Of a stretch of 64,000 nt of DNA, positions 28,171 to 40,000 are shown in pieces (within the stretch, counting starts at the first letter, position 1; the number at the start of each line of letters is the position of its first letter). The stretch spans positions 5,410,693 through 5,474,692 of the forward strand of contig NW_024748870.1 in NCBI RefSeq assembly GCF_018991925.1, given 5' to 3'. The translations under genes were made by a program, and so were the position numbers. The notes beneath the pieces are model-generated. The model had not been told where the DNA came from and searched no databases. It saw nothing but the letters and a program-made list of their open reading frames with translations. The stretch is from Homarus americanus (Eukaryota; Arthropoda; Malacostraca; Decapoda; Nephropidae).

Positions 28171-29289
28171 CCATGATCTCTGGCCAACAGAAGCCTGTGT
28201 ACTGGCTCCTCCCTCCGCCCGCCTGGCCATGAAAGAAACATGTCTCAGCGGACAGGAGCGACACCTGAACCTTCCTGCTGCTGCTCGTTCTTCCTCGCCA
28301 TGATACCTCCGTGTTTACTAATGCTTCAGACTACATACATCTTTCTCCTGAATTATTGACTAGTTCTGGGAGGAGCAGACGACTGAGGTTATCAATAAAT
28401 TTCCCTAGCTGTAATCTGATTCAGTTCAGACGAGGTAGATACGAAGAAAATCAAGATCGTTTACAATAACAGTCGACTAAACTGAAAAAGTACCTTTAAA
28501 AGTCGTAATTTGTATCCCTAATATCGTGTTAGGGATGTAATTATATGTCTGTTAGGGAAGTTATACTCGTGATTGACAGCTAATGTACACAGGAAAATAT
28601 AAAAATGCAACTACCCCATGTTGTTTACCTTTCATAGCATATCAATGAGGCATACAAGGAAAAAAGATCAGGATTATCCATCGATGTACTGTTAATAAGC
28701 CTGAGACACAAAAACATTCCCGAATAAAACAAATTGGCTTTACAAAAAAAAATCTGCTATTAAACTTTACTTGTGAAAACTTACTAAATAATGTGGTTTA
28801 TTGGTGTACTATTACTTGTGAATGAAGTCATAAAGGGTAACGGTGGCAGATTAAGACATTTACGATGATAAGATAACCGATTAAAGACATTGGTTTAACT
28901 CTACAAGAACGATGACTGAAACTTTTGGAGGCAGTTGTTCAACCCCAAGAATTTTACATATTACTTATAAAATTAACATAAACGACGCACTTATAATGAT
29001 GTACTAAGTCAATCCTATTCTAACCTGACTCCTGTTTTGACACACCCATATTATCTAATAGTTAACACTTTAATCTTACATTTAATTCGTCTCTCGGTTA
29101 TTTTATCTATAATTAACAAGATTATCATTAGTTTACTGATCAATGAAAGTTAATTTCTTCCTTAGCATTTTTGTAAGAGAGATCATGCTCATTCATATCC
29201 ATCTAAAGACCAATTTAAGGGTAGATGTTGAGGAGCTGAATAGTGAACACGACTTGCCGACCCTGACATATAATATAAGATGATGAATG
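28171..29289. other. Non-coding DNA with a small hairpin
   Basis: ATCCCTAA at 28514-28521 pairs with TTAGGGAT at 28529-28536 across a 7-nt loop. Otherwise the interval is AT-rich, and no gene or element was recognised. Confidence 0.6.
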
Positions 29290-29406
29290 TAAAAAAAAAA
29301 AAAAATGTATATAATAGGAAGAAGAAAAAAGAGAAGTAGAGGAAAAGTAGATAGGAAGAAAAGAAGGTTAACAGCAACAATAATAATAATGATAATAATA
29401 ATAATA
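29290..29406. repeat. A-rich stretch ending in (AAT)n
   Basis: A run of 15 A at 29291-29305 is followed by GAAGAAA-rich DNA and an AAT/GAT array at 29378-29406. It could be a decayed poly-A/microsatellite tail of an old retro-insertion, but no element body was identified upstream. Confidence 0.6.
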
Positions 29407-30167
29407 AACACAAAATATTACCCATACCTAAGACACGAGAGCATGAGCTATGATATAATATGACTATAAATGACAATGATAAGCAGTTGTATATTCTGCC
29501 TAATGACCGCCTAATTTATTGTGATGATTCCCATTTATTTCATAAGTAATATTAGATTTGCTTAAAAGTTTTATCCATGATGTAAATTGAAGGAATTATG
29601 ATTAGTTGTTTTCAAGAATATAATAAGAATATCAAGAATTTTTTTTTCAACAATACAAGACGAATTTTGGATGAATCATGACCATTTCTCATGTCTTCGC
29701 TAAAAATAAAAATCATTCAGAAGGAAATGCATCTTGGTCCCATCCCAAGCTATTGAATACTTCACTTATTATTCCCGCATTACATAGGTATTAGGTACAA
29801 CTTCCCCTTATCAGCTTAAGTTGGAATCTGTATATTCTACTTCCAGGTATGATCAGATAATTATGTTGATTATATGATTATTTCTAATATTCACTACATT
29901 ATTTATCATTATTTACACCCGAAATTCCTCGAGATGTAAAATACAATCGAAAAGAGACTCAAACTCAGCCACCTTATAATACTTAGGTTACTCTCCAATG
30001 CTTTCAATTAAAAGTTTAAAGATAATGAGAATCGGGCGACGACCTGTAAGTCAATAATTAGATCCTAAGTCTTCAAGTTAAGTAAAATCTCCTTTCGACA
30101 AGTACTCCAGCTCTTTAGTGACTCTTACTAACAAGAAAAGTAATGTACATAATTTCGATTTGATCTA
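29407..30167. other. AT-rich non-coding DNA
   Basis: Nothing recognised. Confidence 0.65.
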
Positions 30168-30305
30168 AGTATTCTACCTAAAACTTGATCGATACCCCCT
30201 ACTACAAATTTAAGCCGTTTCTCTAACTTAAAACTTGAAACTTAATATGTCTCCTACCTGAAACTTGACCTATACCTCTTACTTAAAACTTGATCTATAC
30301 TGCTT
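30168..30305 (+). repeat. Degenerate minisatellite, unit about 25-30 bp
   Basis: The words CTACCTAAAACTTGATC and AAACTTGA recur at 30181, 30231, 30261 and 30286, with TATACCTC or GATACCCC between them. A further diverged unit lies near 30206. It is short and old. Confidence 0.75.
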
Positions 30306-31903
30306 GATATGTATGTCCTTTCTGTAGACAAATCAACAATCCTCTACACAATAATCACTGGTAAAGGTGAGATCTTCCCTTCATAATGCCGTAAATATCT
30401 TCTCTTACAATTCGTCAGTGACTTGTATCATACAAAGAAAACTCCTTTAGATACATTAAATTAAATGATTATTGGAATTTACGTTTCATATCACTAAGAA
30501 CTAAAAACCTGTAGAATAATAAACAATAGATGGTTAACCAATGCTAAACACAACTGTCTTTGATGTGCATTATTGTTGTTATTTTCCAAGAATCACAGAG
30601 AAAAACACTTAAGATAATCTACTGAAAGACATAACCAAGTAGACAGTATACATTATCTGTCATTTTAGATAGACTGTGTACTGTGTTTTGTCTGTAATTT
30701 CAGATGAACTGTATAGTTTTGAGATCGCTTGAGTGACTGAGCGAAAACATCTAAATTAACCCCTTAGATTGTTTCCTGGACTTTTCTATAATCAGAGGGA
30801 TAAAACAAAAATTTATCTATTAAACTTCGTACGACTTTATCTGAAATTAAAGACAGGAAGACAATGTATTCAAAAGAGAAGTTTAGAATAACGTTCCTGT
30901 TATTATTGGAGATCAAAGTTTTAACAGCAAGTGATGGTGATAAGCGGATAGTAGATTTTTCCTATCACACGCTGGTTTCATCGGGAGGAAGTATATAATC
31001 CGTTTGCACAATCTGCTATGCTCTATGTTTTTAGTGTATTGTTCAGGGTTTATTGTCATGAAAGAAAAATCTTGAAACCTGTTGGGTCTCTCCTGAATTC
31101 TGTATTGGAAAGCAGCTTCCAGAGGGTAAGAAACCATTTTATTGGAAGTGTTTAAGAATTTGATGAAGAATATGATGAATAGTTGCCTGGATTCTAAGGC
31201 CTTTTAGGTTAGACGATGAGACCATTTATTTTAAGAGAGGTGACGATGTTTAGAAGGCAGGGGCTTATCTACGAAGCCCCACCCTCTTCCATGACTGTCT
31301 GAACCACTCTAAGACTACCTGTGACAATTTTCCGGGCGACAGTAACTGTTGGTGTGAAGAATGTTTGCCAGGAAAGTTGTTTAAGCATTTCTATCCTAAT
31401 TTTTTTAGGATGTTTTCTATAGCTGCAGGCGTGTCTTCCTTGACCAGTGTTAACAGAGATGGAGTTTTATATATTTCTCAGTCTGGTCGTATACTGCCTC
31501 ATGGTGGTGATTATAAGATTATATAAACTATAAAGAAATATTCTTCGAAAGAGCGAAAATAATGCGTTCAATTGGATTTTAACTTTATTCACACAGTTTA
31601 GTTTGTTATTTTCTTAGTTTGTGAATCATGATTAATAAAAACATAGATATATGAAGCCTTTGCAGTAATGTGTTAAAAGATGAAACGAAAATAGTTACTG
31701 TAGTCGGGTATAGATAATAAAGTCTTCCGTTCTGATGAAAAGATGATGGTATCTTCTGATATTTTCCTCGTCTTTGCTTATTTTTCCTGTTCATATTAAA
31801 TGGAGGTATTTTTACATTCATTAGATTTTATCCGGCTCATTTTAGCTCACTGTTAAGGGATTACGTACCTACTCTAGTTCTCATACGTAAGCCGCAAAGT
31901 TTG
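30306..31903. other. AT-rich non-coding DNA
   Basis: No repeat unit or element end was seen. Frames of 71-74 codons on the - strand (30913-31137, 31606-31821) contain no known domain. Confidence 0.6.
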
Positions 31904-32098
31904 TTAAGTCCTGAAGGGATTTACTGGACTAAAGTGAAATACAGTATCGTAGGTATAACAACAGTTCCCTTGTGCCCACATGTTGGAGCGGTACTGATGC
32001 ATAAGTTCCTGAGGGTCACCAGCCAGCCAGAACTTGTTTAGTGGGAGCGGTAAACCTCGCCTCTGTGTTCCTGTTAACACTTCCTCCATCTCAGACAT
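31904..32098 (-). CDS. Candidate coding exon, product unknown (64 codons)
   Basis: The frame starts at an ATG ending at 32098 on the - strand and reads as ordinary mixed protein: an acidic start (Ser-Glu-Met-Glu-Glu-Val), a Pro/Leu segment, then a Trp-Leu-Ala-Gly-Asp-Pro-Gln-Glu-Leu stretch and a Trp/Cys/Tyr-containing end. Unlike most frames here it is not biased toward Ile, Lys, Asn, Phe or Ser, and its third positions are mixed. Against this, no family is recognised, the length is within chance range, and splice sites are weak. It lies next to a CpG-containing stretch (32130-32220). Confidence 0.15.
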   Translation of the reverse strand: MSEMEEVLTGTQRRGLPLPLNKFWLAGDPQELMHQYRSNMWAQGNCCYTYDTVFHFSPVNPFRT

Positions 32099-34159
32099 TC
32101 AGATAACAATATACGGTTTAATGTTCGCTGTTCGGAAGCAGGTCAGCGGAAGCCCTTCTCGACCGCCGACTATCGACAACCATCGCTACTCCGGATAACC
32201 CGAGGACGGTGACACCTGCGGAAGACTTGTCTATGGAAACAACTGAGAGAAATATCCATGGACAAAGACAAATAAGAGAAAGATCCACAAACTGAGACAA
32301 CTTAGAGAACGACAGAGAGCAAAAACACATTCATGTCAAAATTCTCATCACCTTATCTTCTTCTACTCCTGCAGCGTCACATCTTCACCTCAGCATCAAA
32401 ACCTCCAACATATTTTGCAACACATCCAATATACCTTTAAATTTTTGCTAGTGTTAACATCTTCCCCCACTTGCAGCTGTGTCCTGAGGGTAGCTGGCTG
32501 TCAGGTTTCTAAACAACAAATATGAACGTCATGCCATCTTAAGTATATGGAATACTGTAAATTAACTGACGGTTTAAGTTTCTTTGGTCAAGTGTTAAAT
32601 TTATAATATAGTTGATTACTTTGTGAAATATTCTCCTCAAACGTTGTTCTGGGCACTAAGGAAGGTGTAATTACGACCGCTCCATTTACGTCCCTCAAAA
32701 AGACGACGTTCTCATAATATACTGTAAGAAAGTTTTATATTTAAGCGACCGATGTTTGCCTTGCCCAGTAAATTCACGGTGTTCACATCATCACTCAGAA
32801 TAGTAAATAAGTTCTAGAGGAACAAAGGATATTTAAATCATCGGACTTTCGACAAGTTTAGTGAAGCGATATTTACCGTAAATTTTAGGTGAATATTTTT
32901 TCCCTAACTAAACTAATAATTTACTTCCAAGTTCATAATATGATAACATGTATAAATAAATTCATATATATATTATACACCTGAGCTAAGACGTAACATC
33001 TAAAGACACCGTAAGAAGTAAGCAACATATTCCGGCGTGTCCCAAGATCCTGGCCAACCTGCTGTAGGTGGGTGACATATTAAGGTGAGCTACCAGACTG
33101 TCGCTGGTTCTTAGAGACAAATGTGGTCTGATACTTCTTAAATATTCCTGACATAACTTGACTTACCAGTACTACCTTAAGGAACAATCCTTCTTCTAAG
33201 AATATCAATATTCTTAATTCGGATTTTATTTTTTATATTAAATTAGACAAATATATATATATCATGAAATTCGGATTCGGTTCACTGTTAAGAAATGAAA
33301 GTTAATAAATTGTACACTTAATACATGCAATCTAAGAGGGATACTTTCCTTATGGTAGTGATTAATCTACTGCTATGTAGACTTTTCTAAGTAAAACTGT
33401 TAAATTTCGTTTTTATAACAAACATCATGCACGAGAAAGGTCAGGCACCTATAAAAACATGCTGCATGGCACTACAACCACAATAACGAGAACAACTTAT
33501 ATGATCTCTTCAGCTGTCTAACAAAAGAAAAAAAAATAGCCTTCGGAGCTAAAAATGATAGGCACACCCAAGCCATCACATCAAGCTAGTAGAGAATAAA
33601 AAAAAGGACCAGGATATGTATGTGAGATACTGACCGCTACGCTTCACACATGCTCTAGCGCTGCCTCCCGCACACCCTAGCCACGCTACCACTGAATATG
33701 CGTGGGCCTATTGGCAGAAAAATGGAGTGTTCTCGATTTGGCGGACATGACATGCGTTGGCCAGGCGAGGCTCGGTCCCCGTGAATCACACTACAAAATA
33801 GCCACTAACTTAATCTATTTTTAACAAGCAGTCAAACCCCAATATGGCAACATGGGGAGACTGGTTGGTTCTTCTAGAGCAGACTAGTTACCCTCTCGGG
33901 CCACTTAAGGACAAATCTGAGATCGTCGTAAGGAAGAGGTTTTCCATATCTTTGACTCAAGACTCTGAAGAATTCCATCTTTAGTGGAATTGGTTCATTA
34001 CAAACAAAGGTGTTTCTTTCCATCGGTAACTACAAATACTAGAGATATTTCGTCTTTTTCTGTTATTATGTCTTACCCCAATTAGACAGGGAAGACACCT
34101 CATTAATGGTCACTGGGGGTCATTAGTTATGTATAGTCCTTAGCAGTCATTTGCCATTA
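32099..34159. other. Mostly non-coding DNA with two GC-richer patches
   Basis: The patch at 32130-32220 and the one at 33640-33790 have more CpG than their surroundings. A 70-codon - strand frame (32118-32330) overlaps the first, with no domain. In the second, a strongly GC-rich 140-bp stretch has no extended frame. I found no tRNA-like box B, so a SINE head is not supported. Confidence 0.5.
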
Positions 34160-34986
34160 TTAAGAGTTAACTGTACTTGTCATCAATCTTAGCGATTATC
34201 AACGGTGTTTTCGGTGAAGTTAATGGCCGGTCATTTGTCATCGCCAACGAAAAGAGATTGTTAGTAGTCATCACCGACTGTTTATCAGTTATCATCATCA
34301 GTTTCAGAAATATCAGATTTTATAAGCGAACATCATCGTTTATCAGCGGTCATCAGAGGTTAGCGATTCTCAAGTCATCAACAATTTTACAGGTCATCGG
34401 CGACCATTCCAGGCATACGTCAGGGATGAGCGGTCATCTGCGGTAATAAGAATCACTATGTATTAAGGAGCCAACAGCGATCATCAGAGGATATAGGCGT
34501 CCCTCAACGGTGGAGGACACAAGGTTATCACAGGTCATAAATGGACGTCAGGAGGAAAAGGATGTAAGATATCCTGGTCACCAGATGACCTTAAATGTCA
34601 CTAGCCAAGGTTAGCGGTGCACAGTTAGTGTCAGGAGTCACTGGCTGACATTTTAATTCAGAGTTCACCCATTTAACGTCGTGGGGCACCGGGTGTTGTC
34701 AGAGATCTTCAGGTGACATAAGATAACACCAGATAACAGAAACATGTATCAACATTCACCAGCAGCGCTCACTAAGCATTAGATGTCACTTTTATTCACC
34801 AGTAAACTTAATATTTCCATATTATAACGCTGAAGCTGATGAAGTGGTCGGGGCTGTTATGTAATGGTCTAAGGTCACAGACGGGAAGTCATTGTTGACT
34901 AGCGAGGGTGATGGTCACTTATAGCCAGTAATAGACGTCAGAAGTAGGAACGGTCACCAACGACAACTGGAAATAGCGGACGACAG

Positions 34987-35002
34987 AGGTCACATGAGGT
35001 CA
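34987..35002 (+). promoter_or_regulatory. Perfect DR4 of AGGTCA half-sites
   Basis: AGGTCA at 34987-34992 and AGGTCA at 34997-35002 are separated by CATG, a textbook direct repeat with 4-bp spacing. Such sites bind nuclear-receptor heterodimers (EcR/USP-RXR class in arthropods). Here it lies in a repeat field made of similar words, so it may have arisen by repeat expansion without regulatory role. Confidence 0.35.
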
Positions 35003-35375
35003 GTGATCACCAGTTTATGTTAAGAGTCTCAAATAGAGTAACAAACAGTTATAAGATGGTGCCAATGGTCATCTGACATCAGCAGCAGATATAGGAGGAA
35101 GTCGAACGTTACCTCCAGTCATACTGAGCGCCAAGAGTTACTCAGAGAGCTGAAAGTTACTGGCTGTTACAATTGACCAGATGCTAGCAAGAGAAGTTAC
35201 AGTTATTAGTGAAGGCCTAGATCAAGGAAAACTCCTAAAGATAATTAAAAATATTGGGAGTGATACAGACACATAGCGGCCACACTTAGAGGTTACCAGT
35301 AAACATTAATTGATCACCTTGGACTTTTCACTTGTTTCCAATAGATGTTCGTGGTCATTATTGACGTTAGAGATC

Positions 35376-35484
35376 ACCAGTAAGTGTCACAGGCACCGGT
35401 AAGTGTTACAGGTCACCGGTAAGCGCTACAGGTCACCGGTAAGCGCTACAGGTCACCAGTAAGTGTTATAGGTCACCGGCAAGC
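35376..35484 (+). repeat. 20-bp minisatellite, about 5.5 copies
   Basis: Units of consensus ACCGGTAAGCGCTACAGGTC start at 35376, 35395, 35415, 35435, 35455 and 35475. The two central units are identical, and the outer ones carry one to three changes. Confidence 0.95.
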
Positions 35485-35600
35485 ATAAGAGGAGCTCAGT
35501 AGAAGTCATGAGTCACCACTAACAATCAGACGGAAATAGTAGACGCCGTAAGTCTCGGGCGACCATTAATGACCATCAGGTATAGTCTCGGCTAGCCTCC

Positions 35601-36731
35601 ACTAAATATTAAGATAAGATTATTTGGAAAGTCATATAAGTGACCATGAACAACGAAAAGCTCCTGTAAGTAAGACAGTGAAACGGGTGCGCGCAAGTGA
35701 CCTGCAGTATTGCAAAATTGAAAATAGAATCTGACAAGCAGTGAGCAATGAATCACTCGGGTATAGGACGAAGAGTGTAATAGAGAGTACACGCCCTATC
35801 AGCACATTTAATAGACCTTATAATTAATGTTACAATCGATGGGAAAATACACACGATTCTCCTGACTATCAGGTTAACAAAGCCACTGTTGAGTCATTCC
35901 GATATCGAAGATGATTTTAGAAAATTATGTGATGGCAATTCAGTACCGATAATTGACCCAGTACTGTATGAAACTCTTAGAGAAAAATATGCGGTCGTGG
36001 TTTGACATTTCTATTTGCCGGCGACGGTTTCCTCTCAAGGGAGGAATGTTTCTGATGTTTACAAGGGCGTCCAGCTTCCAGTGCACTTGTATTGACAGCT
36101 GCTGAAATAATTTGTGATCGGATTCTGCTGACCTGAGGTTCATGATCATCTGAGGTTGTTCAGTCATTCAGGTCGCCCGCCTTGTATTGCTCGCTGTTAA
36201 GTGTCGTCGCCAATAACACTGTTAACCTCTACTTGGGTTGGTATCGTACCTGTTCTTCGTTACATATGCCAAGTGTAAGAATAACTGGTTCTGTAGCTTT
36301 TCTGTCGACATATTTTGTTACACAGGAGTTGTTCCCCCGACCAACAAAATTTGAGCGTTATTTACAAGCACTTAGCAATTCTTTCTCCCAGCATATCTTG
36401 TTACGTAAGAGTCATTAGTATTTATTTTTAACTAATGTAATTTTCCAGGTAATAATAGCATGTTAAGAATCTTTGTTTATATGCAAAGACACAACATCTT
36501 CCAACACAAACCTGTATATGGCTACATGAAGATCTTGCAGAGTGTATCAATTAAGATACTGTATCTCGGAATGCTGTACAATCCCCTACAGAGGACCTTT
36601 GAGTATCCGCTCACAATCTCTTACTATATACAGTATATAAATTAGCATATGTAAACTTAAGGGCGTACTGTCTCCAAGCTAGTCAGCGTCTCTTTACAAT
36701 TACTTAATTTATAAATATAAGACGTAATGAA
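35601..36731. other. Non-coding DNA
   Basis: Mixed composition. Frames of 66-78 codons on both strands (35592-35792 -, 35940-36167 -, 36182-36418 +) have no recognised domain. No repeat or element seen. Confidence 0.55.
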
Positions 36732-36920
36732 TTATATCTGAAAACGATGTATTTTTTTAGAGAAGCGAGGAGGTCCCGCCCTATTCCACACCCTCCTTTT
36801 ACATTCCGATATGTTCTTATTGTACATAGAGGAATATGTACGGCATTCACACTCGCTCTGTGTCTTTTCCAAATGGTAGAATAAAGTACACAATGAAACG
36901 AGAAGAATCCCCTGCAGCAT
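36732..36920 (-). CDS. Candidate small secreted Cys-containing peptide, unknown (62 codons)
   Basis: From an internal ATG whose first base is at 36920 on the - strand, the frame has a hydrophobic start (Met-Leu-Gln-Gly-Ile-Leu-Leu-Val-Ser-Leu-Cys-Thr-Leu-Phe) that could serve as a signal peptide. A polar part follows with Glu-Cys-Glu-Cys-Arg, a later Glu-Cys-Lys-Arg-Arg and a basic end (Phe-Ser-Lys-Lys). The open frame extends upstream to 37004, but that part lies in a diverged ~60-bp duplication (36921-37040). Three mature cysteines is an odd number for a secreted peptide, and no family is recognised. It may well be a chance frame. Confidence 0.12.
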   Translation of the reverse strand: MLQGILLVSLCTLFYHLEKTQSECECRTYSSMYNKNISECKRRVWNRAGPPRFSKKIHRFQI

Positions 36921-37040
36921 CTTCAGGCCACGAAGGAGATTACTACCCTCCTCCAGACAGTGATAGTGGGGGAGGTAGCGTCTCTGGGGTATAAAGGAGA
37001 CCATGACTCCTTTCCAGACACTGATGAGGAAAGAGCGCAG
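36921..37040. repeat. Diverged duplication, unit about 60 bp, two copies
   Basis: AAGGAGATTACTACCCTCCT followed by CCAGACAGTGATAG (36938-36971) is repeated imperfectly as AAGGAGACCATGACTCCTTT followed by CCAGACACTGATGAG (36994-37028). Only two units are visible. Confidence 0.65.
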
Positions 37041-39582
37041 ACTGCATTATTCTTTATATTTCCTTCAGAGATCTTTCGTTAAGCTTCCTCCTCCTGGGAA
37101 CAGATGCGGCAACCACATAGAAGGCGGAGCCAGAGGGAAAATGTTCTTATCGTACTGAATTTTGATTTTGTTTTCTTGATATTGTTTCCTACTCTCAAGA
37201 TGATTACATATGTGTACGTTCTATCGGTCGACAGATCCATGCACAGCACTTCTACATGAATACGATAAACCTATTAAGATGATTTCTAAAAATTTTGGAT
37301 GGCTGTTTATGGTGAAGCCGAAAATGTCTTAAATTACAGCGGCATGTGTTTTAAAGGTTTTATTGTAAACACCTGTTACGTCTTCCCAGTTTAAAAGAAG
37401 AGAGTTAAGATGACGATATTGTTTGAGGTGTTGAGCGAACTGCTGCTGTTGACAATACAAGAACTAAACCTCTAAGAAGGATGAAGACGGAAATACTCGC
37501 TGAACTTTCAACTAATTAATAATAAAAGCCAAGAAACTCACAAGAGTGATTATATGAAAACATAAGACTTTGATGAAATAAAATTTGTGAAGAAAGCTCT
37601 GTAATTAACGTTCTCGCTGTATGAATAAGAACAAAACGTTCCCCGTTAACTCTTTGAGATAAAACTGGAACTTTCTATCACATACTTTATTCTCAATTAG
37701 TTAATGCCAGCCATCTTAGTGCTTGTTGGAGAACCTCTGTCGCAGATACCTTCCTTCTCTTAGTTTACGACAGTCGGAACACTAGTGAACAAGGGCGGTC
37801 CTCTGAAGAACATAATTACCACAATACAGTAAATAATATAAACACAGACATGGTAGAGCTTGAGAGGTATCATTTCAAGCCAGCGCTATAGACCTACCTA
37901 CAATGTACACGACCATTAATACAGATTACTTACAGTACATGACACACAACTGTGAAAATCAGTGCCATCATCAGGAACGACACCTGTGACACACAACAGC
38001 TTCAGTCTGTCTTTTGGCCAACAAGTATATCAATGTGTCTGTGTCCTGCTCTATTTGAATCCATTATTTTCGATTATATGTAGAATATTGACAGTATTAG
38101 TGGAATTACTTCAAATCATGGTTAGAAATATGCTCCATGATGCTGCAGTGTTGTTACTTCTATTTACGTGTAGAGCATATTAGTGATGGTGCGTGTAAGA
38201 GTGCAGACCCACAATGTTGTGTTGGAGTCTTACATAGAACCCAAGTCTTGTCAGATTATTTTGTATGAACTAACTTTTTGTAACTATATTTGACTATATG
38301 CTTAACAAATAATTTCACAATTACCAAAACGAATTGTATTTTTGTACGCCGATAAACAAAAATATACGAATATTTATCATTATTAGACGAAATTTAACCT
38401 AAAGTAATCGTCTTTTGAATGCCTAGTCCCCTTTTTCACCCTTAATGTCCGCTCAAGTTAGTTGAACTCTTTCTTCACTTTGTCTTTTCTGCTGTCAATC
38501 CCATGGTCCTTCTCAGTCTCAATCCTAACTCATGTCAGTCTTCATCTTGCCATGACTACTCTGTACAAGTTCCATTTAGTAGAACTTAATCATCACTCCC
38601 TTTCTTCATCCCTATTATTGATCTCATCTACAAAACTCCCTTCCGTCTCAAGTCTTTTCGTTCACATACAGTTTATGATTCTTTATATGTATTATAAACT
38701 CTTATCTCTTATTGTACAGTTAAGTCCTGCATCTTTCTCTTTCTTATCCACGGTGTACAAACTTGATTATGGAGCATATGTGAACTGTGTTGCTCACTAT
38801 GGAGGAAACCCTGTCGCGTCCACCTTTAACTAATCTTCCCAACAGTACATTTAAGAAAGTGATTTAGCTTTTGTTACTGTAAATAAATCAATAGAGAAGA
38901 TAGAGACGATCCAGTGAATAAATATATAGATGTAGAGTCTTATAAGGACAAATTTTCGAAGACAAGTTGTTTTCTCATCTCCAGAGTTATCATTACGGGA
39001 TCTCCATAATCAAAAGTTGAACACCGAGCTCTCATCATGACACTTTCAAGACACACTCATCACTTGACTTAGACCTCGCTTCAGACACACTTGAATCCCT
39101 ATCTTTAGATTTAGAAAACGCTAGAAACCTTAAGACATACAAACAATTAAGTAAATACTATCAGAGGACAAATGGATACAGTCAATATCTCTGAGTAAAG
39201 ATTAGGTCACGACACCACCTTATATTCCCGTGTAAATGACCTAACACCATACAGGCGAACGACCTATACTATTATTTCTGAACTAATGGTATGATTCTGA
39301 ATTACTATTACACTAAAAAAAAAAAAGAAGCACGGATTATAACTACTTCAAAATCATACATCAAAGAAGACATCTCGCCCTCACATCTTCGAAACCCATG
39401 ACGTAGTAGCAGTATCTGTGAGACATTCAAGATGAAAAACATAATCTTGCTCAATACACATTTGCATCACACTTGTAAGCGAGTTAATGTATTTTCGTAT
39501 CATCAAACAAGAAGGCAAATTTTAATGTATATATGTCTGAGACTATGGACCGAGGGTGCTGTGAAATTTGGGGATGAATTTA

Positions 39583-39584
<2 letters not shown>
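37041..39584. other. Non-coding DNA
   Basis: A 123-codon + frame (38462-38833) is rich in Ser, Leu and Phe because the + strand is pyrimidine-rich there. It has no recognised domain, and I read it as a compositional artefact. The rest is AT-rich with nothing recognised. Confidence 0.55.

Positions 39585-39633
<49 letters not shown>
39585..39633 (+). repeat. (GT)n microsatellite, about 24 units
   Basis: A pure GT run. Confidence 0.98.
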
Positions 39634-39635
<2 letters not shown>

Positions 39636-39761
39636 AATTAGTGCATTATTTGCATGACAGGAGTAAATGTAAGTATCGTTTTGATGTTAAATTAGAAGTG
39701 TTGTTCTCTCATGAGTGTTACTAACTCAATATATATCATATATTCGTGGATGTTAGATACT

Positions 39762-40000
39762 TGAGTGGCTGTATCACTAGAATTTGAGTGACACAAAGCG
39801 GAAGTGTCATAAGGTTCTGAGTGACACAGAGCGGAAGTGTCGTAAAGTTCTGAGTGACACAGCGAATACATCACCTATAATCTGAGCGACACAGAGCTAG
39901 ATGTATCACTATAATCTGAGTGACACAGCGGATATATCACCAGAATTTGAGTGACACAGCGGAAGTGACGTAAGGTTCTGAGTGACAATGGATGAATTGT
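39762..40000 (+). repeat. Minisatellite, unit about 32-33 bp, 7-8 copies
   Basis: The anchor TGAGTGACACAG recurs at 39785, 39818, 39851, 39883, 39917, 39948 and 39979 (spacings 33, 33, 32, 34, 31, 31). Units are completed by either GCGGAAGTGTCATAAGGTTC or CGGATATATCACCAGAATT-type tails, so two tail types alternate in blocks. A diverged unit lies at 39762. Confidence 0.93.

Larger units (their letters stand above)
34160..35600 (+). repeat. Degenerate repeat field built on GGTCA(C/T)C-type motifs
   Basis: Over about 1.4 kb the words GGTCATC, GGTCACC, GTCATCA and TCAGCGG recur every 15-40 bp with constantly varying spacers. The exact hexamer AGGTCA occurs at 34391, 34532, 34872, 34987, 34997, 35410, 35430, 35450 and 35470, far above the roughly one expected by chance. 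It looks like a very old minisatellite whose youngest part is the exact 20-bp array at 35376-35484. The 89-codon frame 34177-34446 follows the repeat and is not convincing as a gene. Confidence 0.75.

Noticed and set aside
38462..38833. 123-codon + frame
   Set aside because: Ser/Leu/Phe-rich from pyrimidine-rich DNA, with no recognisable family.
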